64,000 bases of DNA, from positions 62,001 through 126,000 of the forward strand of contig URAS01000003.1 in the NCBI GenBank assembly GCA_900545825.1. Direction: 5' to 3'. Position 1 is the first letter of the stretch. Every line of letters begins with the position of its first letter. Source of the DNA: an uncultured Actinomyces sp. GTDB taxonomy: Bacteria > Actinomycetota > Actinomycetes > Actinomycetales > Actinomycetaceae. Position numbers and translations under genes: made by a program. The notes beneath the pieces are model-generated. The model searched no databases. It was not told where the DNA came from and worked only from the letters and a program-made list of their open reading frames with translations. Below are positions 52,933 to 61,437 of the stretch, piece by piece.

Positions 52933-54605
52933 CCCCGACAGACATTTCCTCGTTCCATCGCGTCTCGCTGGATACGTTGCTCTCGCTCATCGGGACGCTC
53001 AAGCTCGACGCCGTCCTCCAACGGTTCGTCGACGTCGCCTGCGAGATCTCTGACTCGCCCTACGGCGCCCTGTCGGTCCTCGACAACCGTGGCGAGACGG
53101 CGGCGTTCTACCAGCACGGGCTCAGTCCCGAGCTGGCGACACGTATCGGCCACCCGCCTGTCGGACGCGGCGTCATCGGCCAGATCCCGGTGGACGACGG
53201 GATCATCATCAACGACCTCGCCCACGACCCGGCGTTCACCGGTTTCCCCGACGGCCACCCGACGATGACGTCGTTCCTCGGGGCGCCGCTGCGGATTCAC
53301 GAGCAGGTCTACGGGCGCCTCTACCTGTGCGACAAGCCCGGCGGCTACCGGAGGACGGATCTCGAGGACCTTCGCGTCCTCGCCGCCATCGCCGCGGTCG
53401 CCGTCGAAAACTCCCAGCTGTACGAGCAGGCGCGGGCGGCCGAGCAGTGGATTCGGGTCTCGCAGCAGCTGACGACGACGCTGCTCGAGGGCGCCGACGA
53501 GGAGGACGCCCTCGCCCTCATTACCGAACGGATCCGCTCGGTCGCCAAGGCCGACACGGCCCTCATGATCCTTCCCAGCGTCGGCGACACGTGGGCCTGC
53601 GAATTCGCCGATGGCGCCCTCACGGACGGCCTCATCGGGATGGTGTTCCCGCCCAACGGCCGCGCGATGACGGTGCTGCGGGAAGGCCAGGGCCTCATCG
53701 TCGACTCGATGCAGCGAGCCACGACGATGCGTGTCAAGGCGCTCGCCCAGTTCGGCCCGGCCCTCTACGCCCCACTGCTGGCCCGCGGCAAGCCGTCCGG
53801 CGTCCTCCTGCTCCTGCGACTGCCCGACCGCGAGGAGTTCTCGCGCGAATCGCTGGCGATGGCCGAGTCGGTGGCCTCGCAGGCGGCCCTCGCGCTCGAG
53901 CTGGCGTCGGCCCGCCACGCCGAGGATTTGGCGTCGCTGCTCGACGAGCGGACGCGCATCGGCGAGGACCTCCACGATCTGGCCATCCAGCAGCTGTTTG
54001 CCACCGGCATGGTGTTGGCACAGATCAAGGACCGGATTTCCTCCGGCGAGTCGGTGTCGGTGTCCGACCAGGTCGCCGCCCTCGACAATGCGCTGGCCAG
54101 CGTCGACGACTCGGTCAAGCAGATCCGTTCGATCGTCCACAACCTCCGCGACCCCGACCCGACGGTCATCCTCGTCGAGCGCCTGCGCCGCGAAACGTCG
54201 CTGGCCCGCAACGCGCTGGGCTTCGCGCCGTCGCTCGTCTTGTCGCTCGATAACCAGCCGGTCTCGTCGGACGCGGACGACGGCCTGGCAGACGCCTTCG
54301 ACGCCCGCATCGGGCCGGATAGGGCCGACGACGTCGTCGCGGTCGTCCGCGAGGCGCTGTCGAACGCGGCCCGCCACGCCCACGCGTCCTCGGTCCAGGT
54401 GACGGTCGCCGTCGAGGGCGAGGGCGCCACCGGCCACGTGTGGGTGCACGTCGCCGACGACGGCCGCGGCCTGGATCCCCGGCAGATGCGCCGGTCGGGC
54501 CTCGAGAACCTGGCGTCGCGCGCACGCCGCCACGGCGGAACCTTCACGATGACCCCGTCGAAGCAGGGCGGCCTGGCGATCACCTGGAGGGTACCGCTCA
54601 CCTAG
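52929..54605 (+). CDS. DosS/DevS-like sensor histidine kinase with two GAF domains
   Basis: This is a 558-residue cytoplasmic kinase: GAF-A (~20-165), GAF-B (~185-335), a HisKA_3 dimer domain with the phospho-acceptor in GEDLHDLAIQQLF (His ~349) and a HATPase_c domain (~440-555). GAF-A closely follows the heme-binding GAF-A of mycobacterial DevS/DosT: IGHPPVGRGVIG, then GFPDGHPTMTSFLGAP, where the His at residue 110 falls at the place of the DevS proximal heme ligand, then YGRLYLCDK. Oxygen or redox sensing is therefore likely. No membrane segments are seen. It is translationally coupled to cydC, and a DosR-like partner is convergent. Confidence 0.88.
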   Translation: MTPTDISSFHRVSLDTLLSLIGTLKLDAVLQRFVDVACEISDSPYGALSVLDNRGETAAFYQHGLSPELATRIGHPPVGRGVIGQIPVDDGIIINDLAHDPAFTGFPDGHPTMTSFLGAPLRIHEQVYGRLYLCDKPGGYRRTDLEDLRVLAAIAAVAVENSQLYEQARAAEQWIRVSQQLTTTLLEGADEEDALALITERIRSVAKADTALMILPSVGDTWACEFADGALTDGLIGMVFPPNGRAMTVLREGQGLIVDSMQRATTMRVKALAQFGPALYAPLLARGKPSGVLLLLRLPDREEFSRESLAMAESVASQAALALELASARHAEDLASLLDERTRIGEDLHDLAIQQLFATGMVLAQIKDRISSGESVSVSDQVAALDNALASVDDSVKQIRSIVHNLRDPDPTVILVERLRRETSLARNALGFAPSLVLSLDNQPVSSDADDGLADAFDARIGPDRADDVVAVVREALSNAARHAHASSVQVTVAVEGEGATGHVWVHVADDGRGLDPRQMRRSGLENLASRARRHGGTFTMTPSKQGGLAITWRVPLT

Positions 54606-54634
54606 GCCGACGACATCGTCGGCCCGAAGACACA

Positions 54635-54660
54635 CCCGCCCGGCGACGTCACCGGGCGGG
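54635..54660. terminator. Hairpin between kinase and response regulator genes
   Basis: A 9-bp G+C-only stem (54635-54643 / 54652-54660) with an 8-base loop lies between the convergent stops; on the plus strand it is followed by CAGGGGTTTT. A smaller inverted repeat CCGACGA-CA-TCGTCGG lies just before it. Confidence 0.7.
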
Positions 54661-54668
54661 CAGGGGTT

Positions 54669-55346
54669 TTACGACTGCTTCTTCTCGTTCTCGCGCCACG
54701 CGACCGAACGCTGGCCGGCAACCCACGCGGCCACCTGTGTCCGCCGCTGCAGGCCCATCTTCGACAGCAGCGACGTGATGTGGTTTTTCACCGTCTTCTC
54801 GGCGACGCCCAGGCGCTCGCCGATCTCGCGGTTCGACAGCCCGTCGCCGATGAGCCCGAGCACGCGACGCTCCGAGGGCGTGAGGTCGGCCGTCGGGTCC
54901 TCGTGGTCGGCCCGCCGCCTGGTCACCGTGCGCTCGTCCAGCAGGACACGCCCGTCGGCGACGGCTTTGATGACGTCCGTGATCTCGGCGCCGCGGACCG
55001 TCTTGAGGACGAATGCACGGGCGCCGGCGGCCAGCGCCTCGGACAGGGCGCCGTCGTCGTCGAACGAGGTCAAGACGATCGGGCGGGCCTGCGGCAGGTC
55101 CTCGCGCATCCGCTGCATGACCTCGATACCCGTGCCGTCGGGCAGCTGAAGGTCGACGAGGACGACATCGGGGCGCACGAGGACGGCACGGCGCAGGGCG
55201 TCGTCGACCGAGCCTGCTTCGGCCACGACCTCGAGGCCATCGGTGCGGTCGACGATCTCGGCGATCCCGCGGCGGACAATCTCGTGGTCATCAATGATCA
55301 TGACCCTAACCGGCGGATCAATCTTCGTATCGAGCGTCGAGTTCAT
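54669..55346 (-). CDS. DosR/DevR-like NarL-family response regulator
   Basis: This is a 225-residue regulator. The receiver domain has the acidic pair IIDDHE and phospho-acceptor Asp65 in VLVDLQLPDG, with Lys115. A LuxR-type DNA-binding domain follows (~155-215). The recognition helix GVAEKTVKNHITSLLSKMG keeps the Lys, Lys and Asn (184, 187, 188) that contact DNA in DosR. This agrees with the DosR half-box at cydA. On the minus strand TACGAT stands seven bases before the ATG, so the gene has its own probably leaderless promoter, although it is only 33 bases after mutM. Confidence 0.88.
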   Translation of the reverse strand: MNSTLDTKIDPPVRVMIIDDHEIVRRGIAEIVDRTDGLEVVAEAGSVDDALRRAVLVRPDVVLVDLQLPDGTGIEVMQRMREDLPQARPIVLTSFDDDGALSEALAAGARAFVLKTVRGAEITDVIKAVADGRVLLDERTVTRRRADHEDPTADLTPSERRVLGLIGDGLSNREIGERLGVAEKTVKNHITSLLSKMGLQRRTQVAAWVAGQRSVAWRENEKKQS

Positions 55347-55379
55347 AAGTTCTATCGTAACCAGATGACGGCCCGGATC

Positions 55380-56264
55380 TTAACGACGCCGCCCAAAAGG
55401 TTGACACTGCGGGCAGATGTGCGACCCGCGCTGCGCGACCACCACATACGTCAGCGGCGTCGAACACCGCACGCACGGCTGCCCCGCGCGCCCATAGGCC
55501 ACCAGCGACCGCTGGAAGTAGCCGGGGTGCCCGGCGACGTCGACATAGAGGGCGTCGAAGGACGTCCCGCCCTGCGCCAGCGCCTCGCGCATGACCTGCC
55601 CGGCCGTCCGATAGAGGCCCTCCATCTGCGTCTGGGTGAGCCGGCGCGCCCGCTTCGCCGGGTGAATCCCGGCGGCAAACAGGGTCTCGTCAGCGTAAAT
55701 GTTGCCGATACCCGAGACGATCTGCTGATCGAGCAGCACGGCCTTGATCGGACGCGCCTTCGTTCGCGCGAGCCGGGCCGCCGCGGCGACGTCAAGCGCG
55801 GGATCGAGGGCGTCACGGGCGACGTGGGCCACGGCCTCGGGCAACAGCACCGAGTCGCTGCCAGTACCCGCCGGCGCGGCATCGTCCGTCGGAACAACCG
55901 GCGACGTCCACCAGCACCCGAACATCCGCTGGTCGACGATGTCAAGGCGCACGCCGGAATCCGTGTCGATGACCAGACGGGTGTGCCGGGGCAGCTGGGA
56001 CTGGGGCGCATTGACGAGGACCTGCCCCGACATCCCCAGGTGTCCGACGAGGGCGACGGGCCGGTCGAGGGCGAGCCACAAGAACTTCCCGCGGCGAACG
56101 ACCGCCTGAATCCTCGCGCCCGCGAGCGCATCGAGCGCCGCCTCTCCCCCGTCCTCGCGGCGGATCTCGCGGGGATGGAGGACGCGGATTTCCCGGATCT
56201 GCGCGCCGGTGACGTGCGCGGCGAGGCCGCGGCGGACGACCTCGACTTCCGGCAGCTCAGGCAC
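55380..56264 (-). CDS. mutM: Formamidopyrimidine-DNA glycosylase
   Basis: MutM (Fpg) removes 8-oxoguanine and ring-opened purines. The 294-residue protein starts MPELPEVEVVRRGL with the catalytic Pro2/Glu3, has GRRGKFLW-like VVRRGKFLWL with the conserved lysine, VGHLGMSGQ, and a C-terminal zinc finger (CVRC ... CPQC). It overlaps the end of rnc by eight bases, so it is coupled to it. Confidence 0.96.
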   Translation of the reverse strand: MPELPEVEVVRRGLAAHVTGAQIREIRVLHPREIRREDGGEAALDALAGARIQAVVRRGKFLWLALDRPVALVGHLGMSGQVLVNAPQSQLPRHTRLVIDTDSGVRLDIVDQRMFGCWWTSPVVPTDDAAPAGTGSDSVLLPEAVAHVARDALDPALDVAAAARLARTKARPIKAVLLDQQIVSGIGNIYADETLFAAGIHPAKRARRLTQTQMEGLYRTAGQVMREALAQGGTSFDALYVDVAGHPGYFQRSLVAYGRAGQPCVRCSTPLTYVVVAQRGSHICPQCQPFGRRR

Positions 56265-57003
56265 GCGGCGAGCGCACCTGGATGTCGTCGAAGCCGTGGG
56301 CGCCCTCGATGTCGTAGGCGTCGACGAGGGCGTCGAGCGCCCGCTGGGCGGCGACGTGTTCGGCGACCTTCTTGGACGACCCCTGGCCGGAGCCCCACTT
56401 CTTGCCGTCGATCAGCACTTTCGCGGTGAACGTGCGCTGGTGGTCGGGTCCCTCGCCCGCGACGTCGTAGACCACGGGGCCGATCTCGAGGTACTGGGCG
56501 ACCTCCTGGACGCGGGTCTTCCAGTCCATCGACGCGCCCCGCTGGAGGACCTGGTCGAGGAGGTCGGCCAGGTGGTGCTCGACGATCGCGCGGGTGGGTT
56601 CGAGGCCATGGCACAGGTAGGTGGCGCCGATCAGCGCCTCGACCGTGTCGGAGAGGATCGAGTCCTTGTCGGCGCCGCCCGTTTTGATTTCGCCGCGGCC
56701 CAGCAGCAGATATTCGCCGAGGTGGAGGCTGCGGGCCACCTGGGCCAGCGGGGTCTGCGACACCGTGGCCGCGCGCATCTTCGCCAGATGCCCCTCCGGG
56801 TGGTCGGGGTAGCGGCGGTAGAGCAGCTCGGTGACGACCAGCTGCAAGACGGCGTCGCCGAGGAACTCCAGGCGTTCGTTCGTCGGGATCTTGCCCTGCT
56901 CGTTCGCGAACGACCGGTGGGTGAGGGCGAGCACGAGCATCTCGGGGTCGATGTCGATCCCCCAGGCCTCGAGCAAATCGCCTGCCGGCTTCGGCTTACT
57001 CAT
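56257..57003 (-). CDS. rnc: Ribonuclease III
   Basis: RNase III cuts double-stranded RNA in rRNA processing. The 248-residue protein has the signature NERLEFLGDAVLQLVV (~residue 42), the second acidic site DTVEALIGATYL (~118) and a C-terminal double-stranded RNA-binding domain. It starts inside the yceD stop (four-base overlap) and overlaps mutM. Confidence 0.96.
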   Translation of the reverse strand: MSKPKPAGDLLEAWGIDIDPEMLVLALTHRSFANEQGKIPTNERLEFLGDAVLQLVVTELLYRRYPDHPEGHLAKMRAATVSQTPLAQVARSLHLGEYLLLGRGEIKTGGADKDSILSDTVEALIGATYLCHGLEPTRAIVEHHLADLLDQVLQRGASMDWKTRVQEVAQYLEIGPVVYDVAGEGPDHQRTFTAKVLIDGKKWGSGQGSSKKVAEHVAAQRALDALVDAYDIEGAHGFDDIQVRSPRA

Positions 57004-57554
57004 TCGTCATCCTTCCCAAAGAACCCTTCAAGCGCCTGCCACCTGGGGTCGGCGACCTCGTGGTGATGGCCCGGCTCCGCACTCCGCAGCGGCACGCCGC
57101 ACGTCGGACACAGTCCCGGGCAGTCGGGCGAGCACAGGGGCTGGTAGGGCAGCTGCGACACGATCGCGTCGAGGAGCGGCCCCGTGAGGTCGACGGAATC
57201 GCCCTCGATGAGGGCGAAATCCGTGGCATCCTCCTCGTCGTCACCCTCGAGGAGCGCGACCTCGATGCTCAGGTAAAAGACCTCGGACGTGTCGACGTCG
57301 ACCTCGCGTTCCACCGGGTCGAGGCAGCGGACGCATTCGCCCACCGCCACGGCGTGCGTGCGGATCCGGGCGAGGACGCCCTGCTCGATCGACGTGAGGT
57401 CGACGCTGAGGGCGAGCTCGGTGCCGGGCGGGACCGCGATCACCGGGGTCCCCCACGGCTCGGTGACCGTGTAGGTGATGTCGTGGTGCGCGAAAGCGCC
57501 CACCCGCTGGGGCAGGTCGCGGATGTCGAGGACGAGGCGGGACGGAGAGCTCAC
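57000..57554 (-). CDS. YceD/DUF177 protein linked to 23S rRNA maturation
   Basis: This is a 184-residue DUF177 protein: an N-terminal beta region (LVLDIRDLPQRVG), GECVRCLDPVEREVDV in the middle, and a C-terminal cysteine group CSPDCPGLCPTCG that looks like a metal site. Relatives are linked to 23S rRNA and L32 in assembly. The gene for L32 (rpmF), which usually follows, is not present here; rnc follows directly with a four-base overlap. Confidence 0.88.
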   Translation of the reverse strand: MSSPSRLVLDIRDLPQRVGAFAHHDITYTVTEPWGTPVIAVPPGTELALSVDLTSIEQGVLARIRTHAVAVGECVRCLDPVEREVDVDTSEVFYLSIEVALLEGDDEEDATDFALIEGDSVDLTGPLLDAIVSQLPYQPLCSPDCPGLCPTCGVPLRSAEPGHHHEVADPRWQALEGFFGKDDE

Positions 57555-58234
57555 CGGCGGCCCATCTGGTCGCGGCCCGAACGGGCCTGCTTGGCGATCG
57601 CCGACGCCGCCTCTTCGAGCTTGGACAGCTGCTCGGCGACGTAGCGGTTCGTGTCGTCGGTCATCCGGTTACCGTCCTCGCGGGCCTTCGCGAGGATCCC
57701 CTCGGCGCGGGTCACGGCCTCGCGATACACCGTCTCGTTCTTGACCAGTTCTTTCGCGTGCGCGTGGGCCTCCTCGAGGATCTGACGCCCCTGCGCCTTG
57801 GCCTTGGCGACGATCTCGTCCGCCTGCTGCTTCGCCGCGGCCGCCCGCTGTTTCGCGTCGGCGTCGGCATCGGCGTGGGCCTGGTTGACGTAGGCGTCGG
57901 CTTCGGACCGGGTCTTCGACGAATACGTGTCGGCCTCGCTGCGCTTCTGCTCGGCGTACGTGTCGGCATTCACCATCACCTGTTCGGCCTCGTCGTCGGC
58001 CTTGTCGAGGACGACGTGCGCCTTGCCGACGATCTCGTCGGCCTTGACGACGTCGTGCGGCAGCGCCTCACGCGCGTTCTCGATGAGCTCGAGGATCTCG
58101 GCCTGGTTGACGATGACGTTCGCCGAGAACGGGACGGCCCGGGCCTCCCCCAGCGTCGCCGCGATCTGATCGAGAATGTCGATGACTTCCGAGCGCGAGT
58201 AGATCGGCTCGTCGCTCGTTCCTTCAGTGGTCAT
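57551..58234 (-). CDS. SepIVA-like DivIVA-family coiled-coil protein
   Basis: This is a 227-residue protein. Residues ~8-65 form a DivIVA-like N-terminal domain (YSRSEVIDILDQIAATLGEAR, AEILELIENAREALP). The rest is one long Ala/Glu/Lys/Asp-rich coiled coil. The place in the order coaD - this gene - yceD - rnc - mutM and the sequence style match mycobacterial SepIVA (Rv2927c), a septation factor. ATG at 58234 lies inside the coaD end (11-base overlap); its stop overlaps yceD by four bases. The septation role is inferred from position and family. Confidence 0.8.
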   Translation of the reverse strand: MTTEGTSDEPIYSRSEVIDILDQIAATLGEARAVPFSANVIVNQAEILELIENAREALPHDVVKADEIVGKAHVVLDKADDEAEQVMVNADTYAEQKRSEADTYSSKTRSEADAYVNQAHADADADAKQRAAAAKQQADEIVAKAKAQGRQILEEAHAHAKELVKNETVYREAVTRAEGILAKAREDGNRMTDDTNRYVAEQLSKLEEAASAIAKQARSGRDQMGRR

Positions 58235-58715
58235 GGTGGTCCTCTCCCGTTCGGGTAGCGAGCGCGGCAGCAACCGCCTCGGGTACAAATTCGGTGACGT
58301 CGCCCCCGGTCGCAGCGATCTCGCGGACCGCTGACGACGAGACGGCCGCCCATTCGGGCAGCGTGGGCACGAGAAATGTATCGATCCCGCCGAGGCGCCG
58401 GTTGAGGGTGGCCTGGGCGATCTCATTGTCGGTATCCACTGCCCCACGCACCCCTTTGACCAGCGCGTCGGCGCCCACCTGGCGCGCCAGGTCGACGACC
58501 AGCCCCTCGCACAGGCACACCTCGACGCCGTCGAAGTCGGCGAGGGCCTGCCGGAGGAGGTCGACGCGCTGCGCCGGCGGGAACATCCCCCGCTTCGCCG
58601 TGTTCTGCGCGACGGCGACGACGACGCGGTCGGCCAGGCGCCGAGCCTGCGCGACGAGGGCCACGTGGCCCAGCGTCGGCGGATCGAACGATCCCGGGAT
58701 AAGGACAGTGGTCAT
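58224..58715 (-). CDS. coaD: Phosphopantetheine adenylyltransferase
   Basis: CoaD makes dephospho-CoA from phosphopantetheine and ATP. The 163-residue protein has IPGSFDPPTLGH at the N-terminus, VKGVRGAVDTDNEIAQA and VSSSAVREIA. The start is ATG at 58715, 10 bases after the rsmD stop, with little ribosome-site similarity, so reinitiation after rsmD is likely. Confidence 0.96.
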   Translation of the reverse strand: MTTVLIPGSFDPPTLGHVALVAQARRLADRVVVAVAQNTAKRGMFPPAQRVDLLRQALADFDGVEVCLCEGLVVDLARQVGADALVKGVRGAVDTDNEIAQATLNRRLGGIDTFLVPTLPEWAAVSSSAVREIAATGGDVTEFVPEAVAAALATRTGEDHHDH

Positions 58716-58725
58716 AGGGCTAAGG

Positions 58726-59277
58726 CTAGGCGTCTTTCTGGGCAACGTCGCTGTACCACACCGTGGTTTCCCCGTATGCCTTCGATTCCCAGGCGCTGCC
58801 CCACGGCGCCGGGGCCGGTGCGCCATCGCGCGTCGCCCGTTCGATGACGACGACGGCATCGTCGCTCACGTGCTCGCCGATGAGGGCGATCACGCGGTCG
58901 AGTTCGGCGGAATCGAGGGCGTAGGGCGGATCGGCGAAGACGAGGTCCCACTCGCCCCCGCGCCCCAGATAGGCGGCGGCGTCGGCCCGATAAACGCGCG
59001 CGCCCAGCCCGGTCGAGCGGGCATTGGCGCGCGCGACCCGGCACGCCTGCTCCGACGCGTCGACGAGATCGGCACTGCGGGCCCCCCGCGAGAGCGCCTC
59101 GAGCCCCAGCGCCCCCGACCCCGCGTAGAGGTCGAGGACGCGGGCACGCTCGATCGCGCCCCACGAGGCCAGCCGCGAGAAGATCGCCTCGCGGACCCGG
59201 TCGGACGTCGGCCTGGTGCCCTGGGAGGGCACCTTGAGGGCGGCGCCTTTCGCGCTGCCGGCAACAATTCTCGTCAT
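58726..59277 (-). CDS. rsmD: 16S rRNA (guanine966-N2)-methyltransferase
   Basis: The 183-residue SAM-dependent methyltransferase has the SAM-binding motif VLDLYAGSGALGLEALSRGA (~residue 47) and the amino-methyltransferase motif FADPPY (~117). It begins seven bases after recG on the same strand and precedes coaD, the usual pairing in bacteria. Confidence 0.95.
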   Translation of the reverse strand: MTRIVAGSAKGAALKVPSQGTRPTSDRVREAIFSRLASWGAIERARVLDLYAGSGALGLEALSRGARSADLVDASEQACRVARANARSTGLGARVYRADAAAYLGRGGEWDLVFADPPYALDSAELDRVIALIGEHVSDDAVVVIERATRDGAPAPAPWGSAWESKAYGETTVWYSDVAQKDA

Positions 59278-59283
59278 CAGTGG

Positions 59284-61437
59284 TTACCCGCGTTCCAAAT
59301 AGGCTTGCTGATCGGGATGGACGGCCGCGAGCGCCTGCGCCAGCGCCGGGTGCTCCGCCAGAGTGGGGTCCTTCGCGACGAGGGCGATCGCCGCGTCGCG
59401 GGCCTGCGAGATGAGAGTGCCGTCGCGGCGCACGGACAGGAGCTTGAGGCCGGAGTGGCGCCCCGACTGGTCGTCGCCGAGGATGTCGCCCTCCTGGCGC
59501 AGCTCGAGGTCCTCCTGGGCGAGGATGAAACCGTTCGCCGTCTGCGAGAACACGTCAAGCCGGCGCATGGCGGTCGAGCCGGGCTCGGCGCCCGTCATGA
59601 CGAGGCAGACGCCCGGCTTGTCGCCGCGCCCGATGCGTCCGCGCAGCTGGTGGAGCTGCGACAGGCCGAACGCGTCGGCGTCCATGATGACCATCATCGT
59701 CGCGTCGGGCACGTCGACGCCGACCTCGATGACCGTCGTCGCCACGAGGATCGGGGTCTTCCCCTGCACAAAGTCGCTCATGATCTGGTCTTTTTCGGCG
59801 CTGGAGTGGCGGCCGTGCAGCGCGGCGATGCCGACGTCGGCCAGGAGGGGGTGGGCACGCAGCTGGGCGGTGACGGCCTCGACCGAGGCGAGGGGGCGCG
59901 AGTCCTCGCCCTCGGTGTCGTCGATGCGCGGACACACGACGAAGACGCGCCCGGACGCGTCGACCTCTTCTTTCGCGCGCTCCCACACGCGGTCGACCCA
60001 CGCCTGGCGGCCGGTCGAGACGATGAACGTCTGGACCCCCTGGCGCCCGGACGGCACCTGGTCGAGCGTCACCGTGTCGAGGTCCCCGAAGACGGTCATG
60101 GCGACCGTGCGGGGAATCGGGGTCGCCGTCATGACGAGCATGTGGGGGTGCGTGGCCGCGCTGGCGCGCAGGGCGTCGCGCTGGTTGACGCCGAAGCGGT
60201 GCTGCTCGTCGATGACCGCGAGCGCGAGCCCGGGCAGCTGGACGTCCTTGCTGAGCAGGGCGTGGGTGCCGACGATGAGGGCGGGCGCCCCCGACGCGCA
60301 GGTCGCGAGGATCTGGCGGCGCTGGGCCTTGGGGGTCGACCCGGTGAGGAGGTCGACGGGGACCATCCCCTGCCCCATCCCCGCGAGGGGGCCCAGCAGG
60401 TTCGTGATCGTGCGGAAGTGCTGGTAGGCCAGCACTTCGGTGGGGGCAAGGAGCGCCGCCTGGCCGCCGGCGTCGATCGCGCGGGCCATCGCGAGGAGGG
60501 CGACGACCGTCTTGCCGGATCCGACGTCGCCCTGGAGGAGGACGTTCATCGGGGTGTCCGAGTCCATCCGCCCCTCGAGGTCGGCCAGCGCACTCTGCTG
60601 GGATTCGGTGAGCTGGAACGGCAGCCCGGCGACGATCCGGTCGTAGAGGCCGCCGGTACGCGGCGGGCACGGCGTCCCGGGTTCTTGGGCCAGGCGCGAG
60701 CGGGATTGGGCGAGGGCGACCTGGAGGACGAACGCCTCGGTGAACGCGAAGCGGCGCCTGGCCGGCTTGTCGTCCCCGAGCGCCGGCGGGCGGTGGATGA
60801 GCCGCAGCGCGTCGACGATTCCGGGCAGGCCCAGCTGCGCGCGGACGTCCTCCGGCAGCGGGTCGGGGATGTCGTCGCTGGTCAGCGTGTCGAGGATCGG
60901 CCGCAGCGCCGCCTCGATCGTCCACGTCGCGACGCCCTGGCCCGACGGGTAGATCGGGGTCGGCGTGGCCGCGAGGGCCTGCGCTTGCTCCTTCGTCCCC
61001 ACGTCGCCGCGGTCCTCGAGGACCTGGTAGGCCGGGTGCGACAGCTGCCAATGGCCCCGATACCGGCCGACCTTGCCGGAGACGAGGACGTGGGTGCCGA
61101 TCTCGAGGCGCTTCTCGTGGCCCTTGAGCATGCCCGACGAGCGGGCGAAAAACGTCGCCTGGACCTCGTCGGTGCCGTCGGTGAGGGTGACCGAGAACAT
61201 CCACAGCCGCCGGTTGCGGTGGGACTGGCTAATCCTGCGGTCGACGACGCGACCCACGAGCGACGCCTCCTCGCCCTCGACGAGGTGGGACAGGGGCGTG
61301 AGCATCGCGAACGTCTCGTAGCGGCGCGGAAAGTGATAGAGCAGGTCGGAGACGGTTTCGAGGCCCAGCTTCCCCAGGGCCTTCGCCGTCCGTTTACCCG
61401 TCGCCCGCTCGAGCGGCGTGTCGAGATAGGCGGTCAC
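59284..61437 (-). CDS. recG: ATP-dependent DNA helicase RecG
   Basis: RecG remodels stalled replication forks and Holliday junctions. The 717-residue protein has an N-terminal wedge/OB region, helicase motif I LLQGDVGSGKTVVA (~290), motif II DEQHRFG (the RecG form), TATPIPRT, and the C-terminal RGRIGRG motif. The start is GTG at 61437, overlapping the stop of the DAK2 gene (GTGA). Confidence 0.96.
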   Translation of the reverse strand: MTAYLDTPLERATGKRTAKALGKLGLETVSDLLYHFPRRYETFAMLTPLSHLVEGEEASLVGRVVDRRISQSHRNRRLWMFSVTLTDGTDEVQATFFARSSGMLKGHEKRLEIGTHVLVSGKVGRYRGHWQLSHPAYQVLEDRGDVGTKEQAQALAATPTPIYPSGQGVATWTIEAALRPILDTLTSDDIPDPLPEDVRAQLGLPGIVDALRLIHRPPALGDDKPARRRFAFTEAFVLQVALAQSRSRLAQEPGTPCPPRTGGLYDRIVAGLPFQLTESQQSALADLEGRMDSDTPMNVLLQGDVGSGKTVVALLAMARAIDAGGQAALLAPTEVLAYQHFRTITNLLGPLAGMGQGMVPVDLLTGSTPKAQRRQILATCASGAPALIVGTHALLSKDVQLPGLALAVIDEQHRFGVNQRDALRASAATHPHMLVMTATPIPRTVAMTVFGDLDTVTLDQVPSGRQGVQTFIVSTGRQAWVDRVWERAKEEVDASGRVFVVCPRIDDTEGEDSRPLASVEAVTAQLRAHPLLADVGIAALHGRHSSAEKDQIMSDFVQGKTPILVATTVIEVGVDVPDATMMVIMDADAFGLSQLHQLRGRIGRGDKPGVCLVMTGAEPGSTAMRRLDVFSQTANGFILAQEDLELRQEGDILGDDQSGRHSGLKLLSVRRDGTLISQARDAAIALVAKDPTLAEHPALAQALAAVHPDQQAYLERG

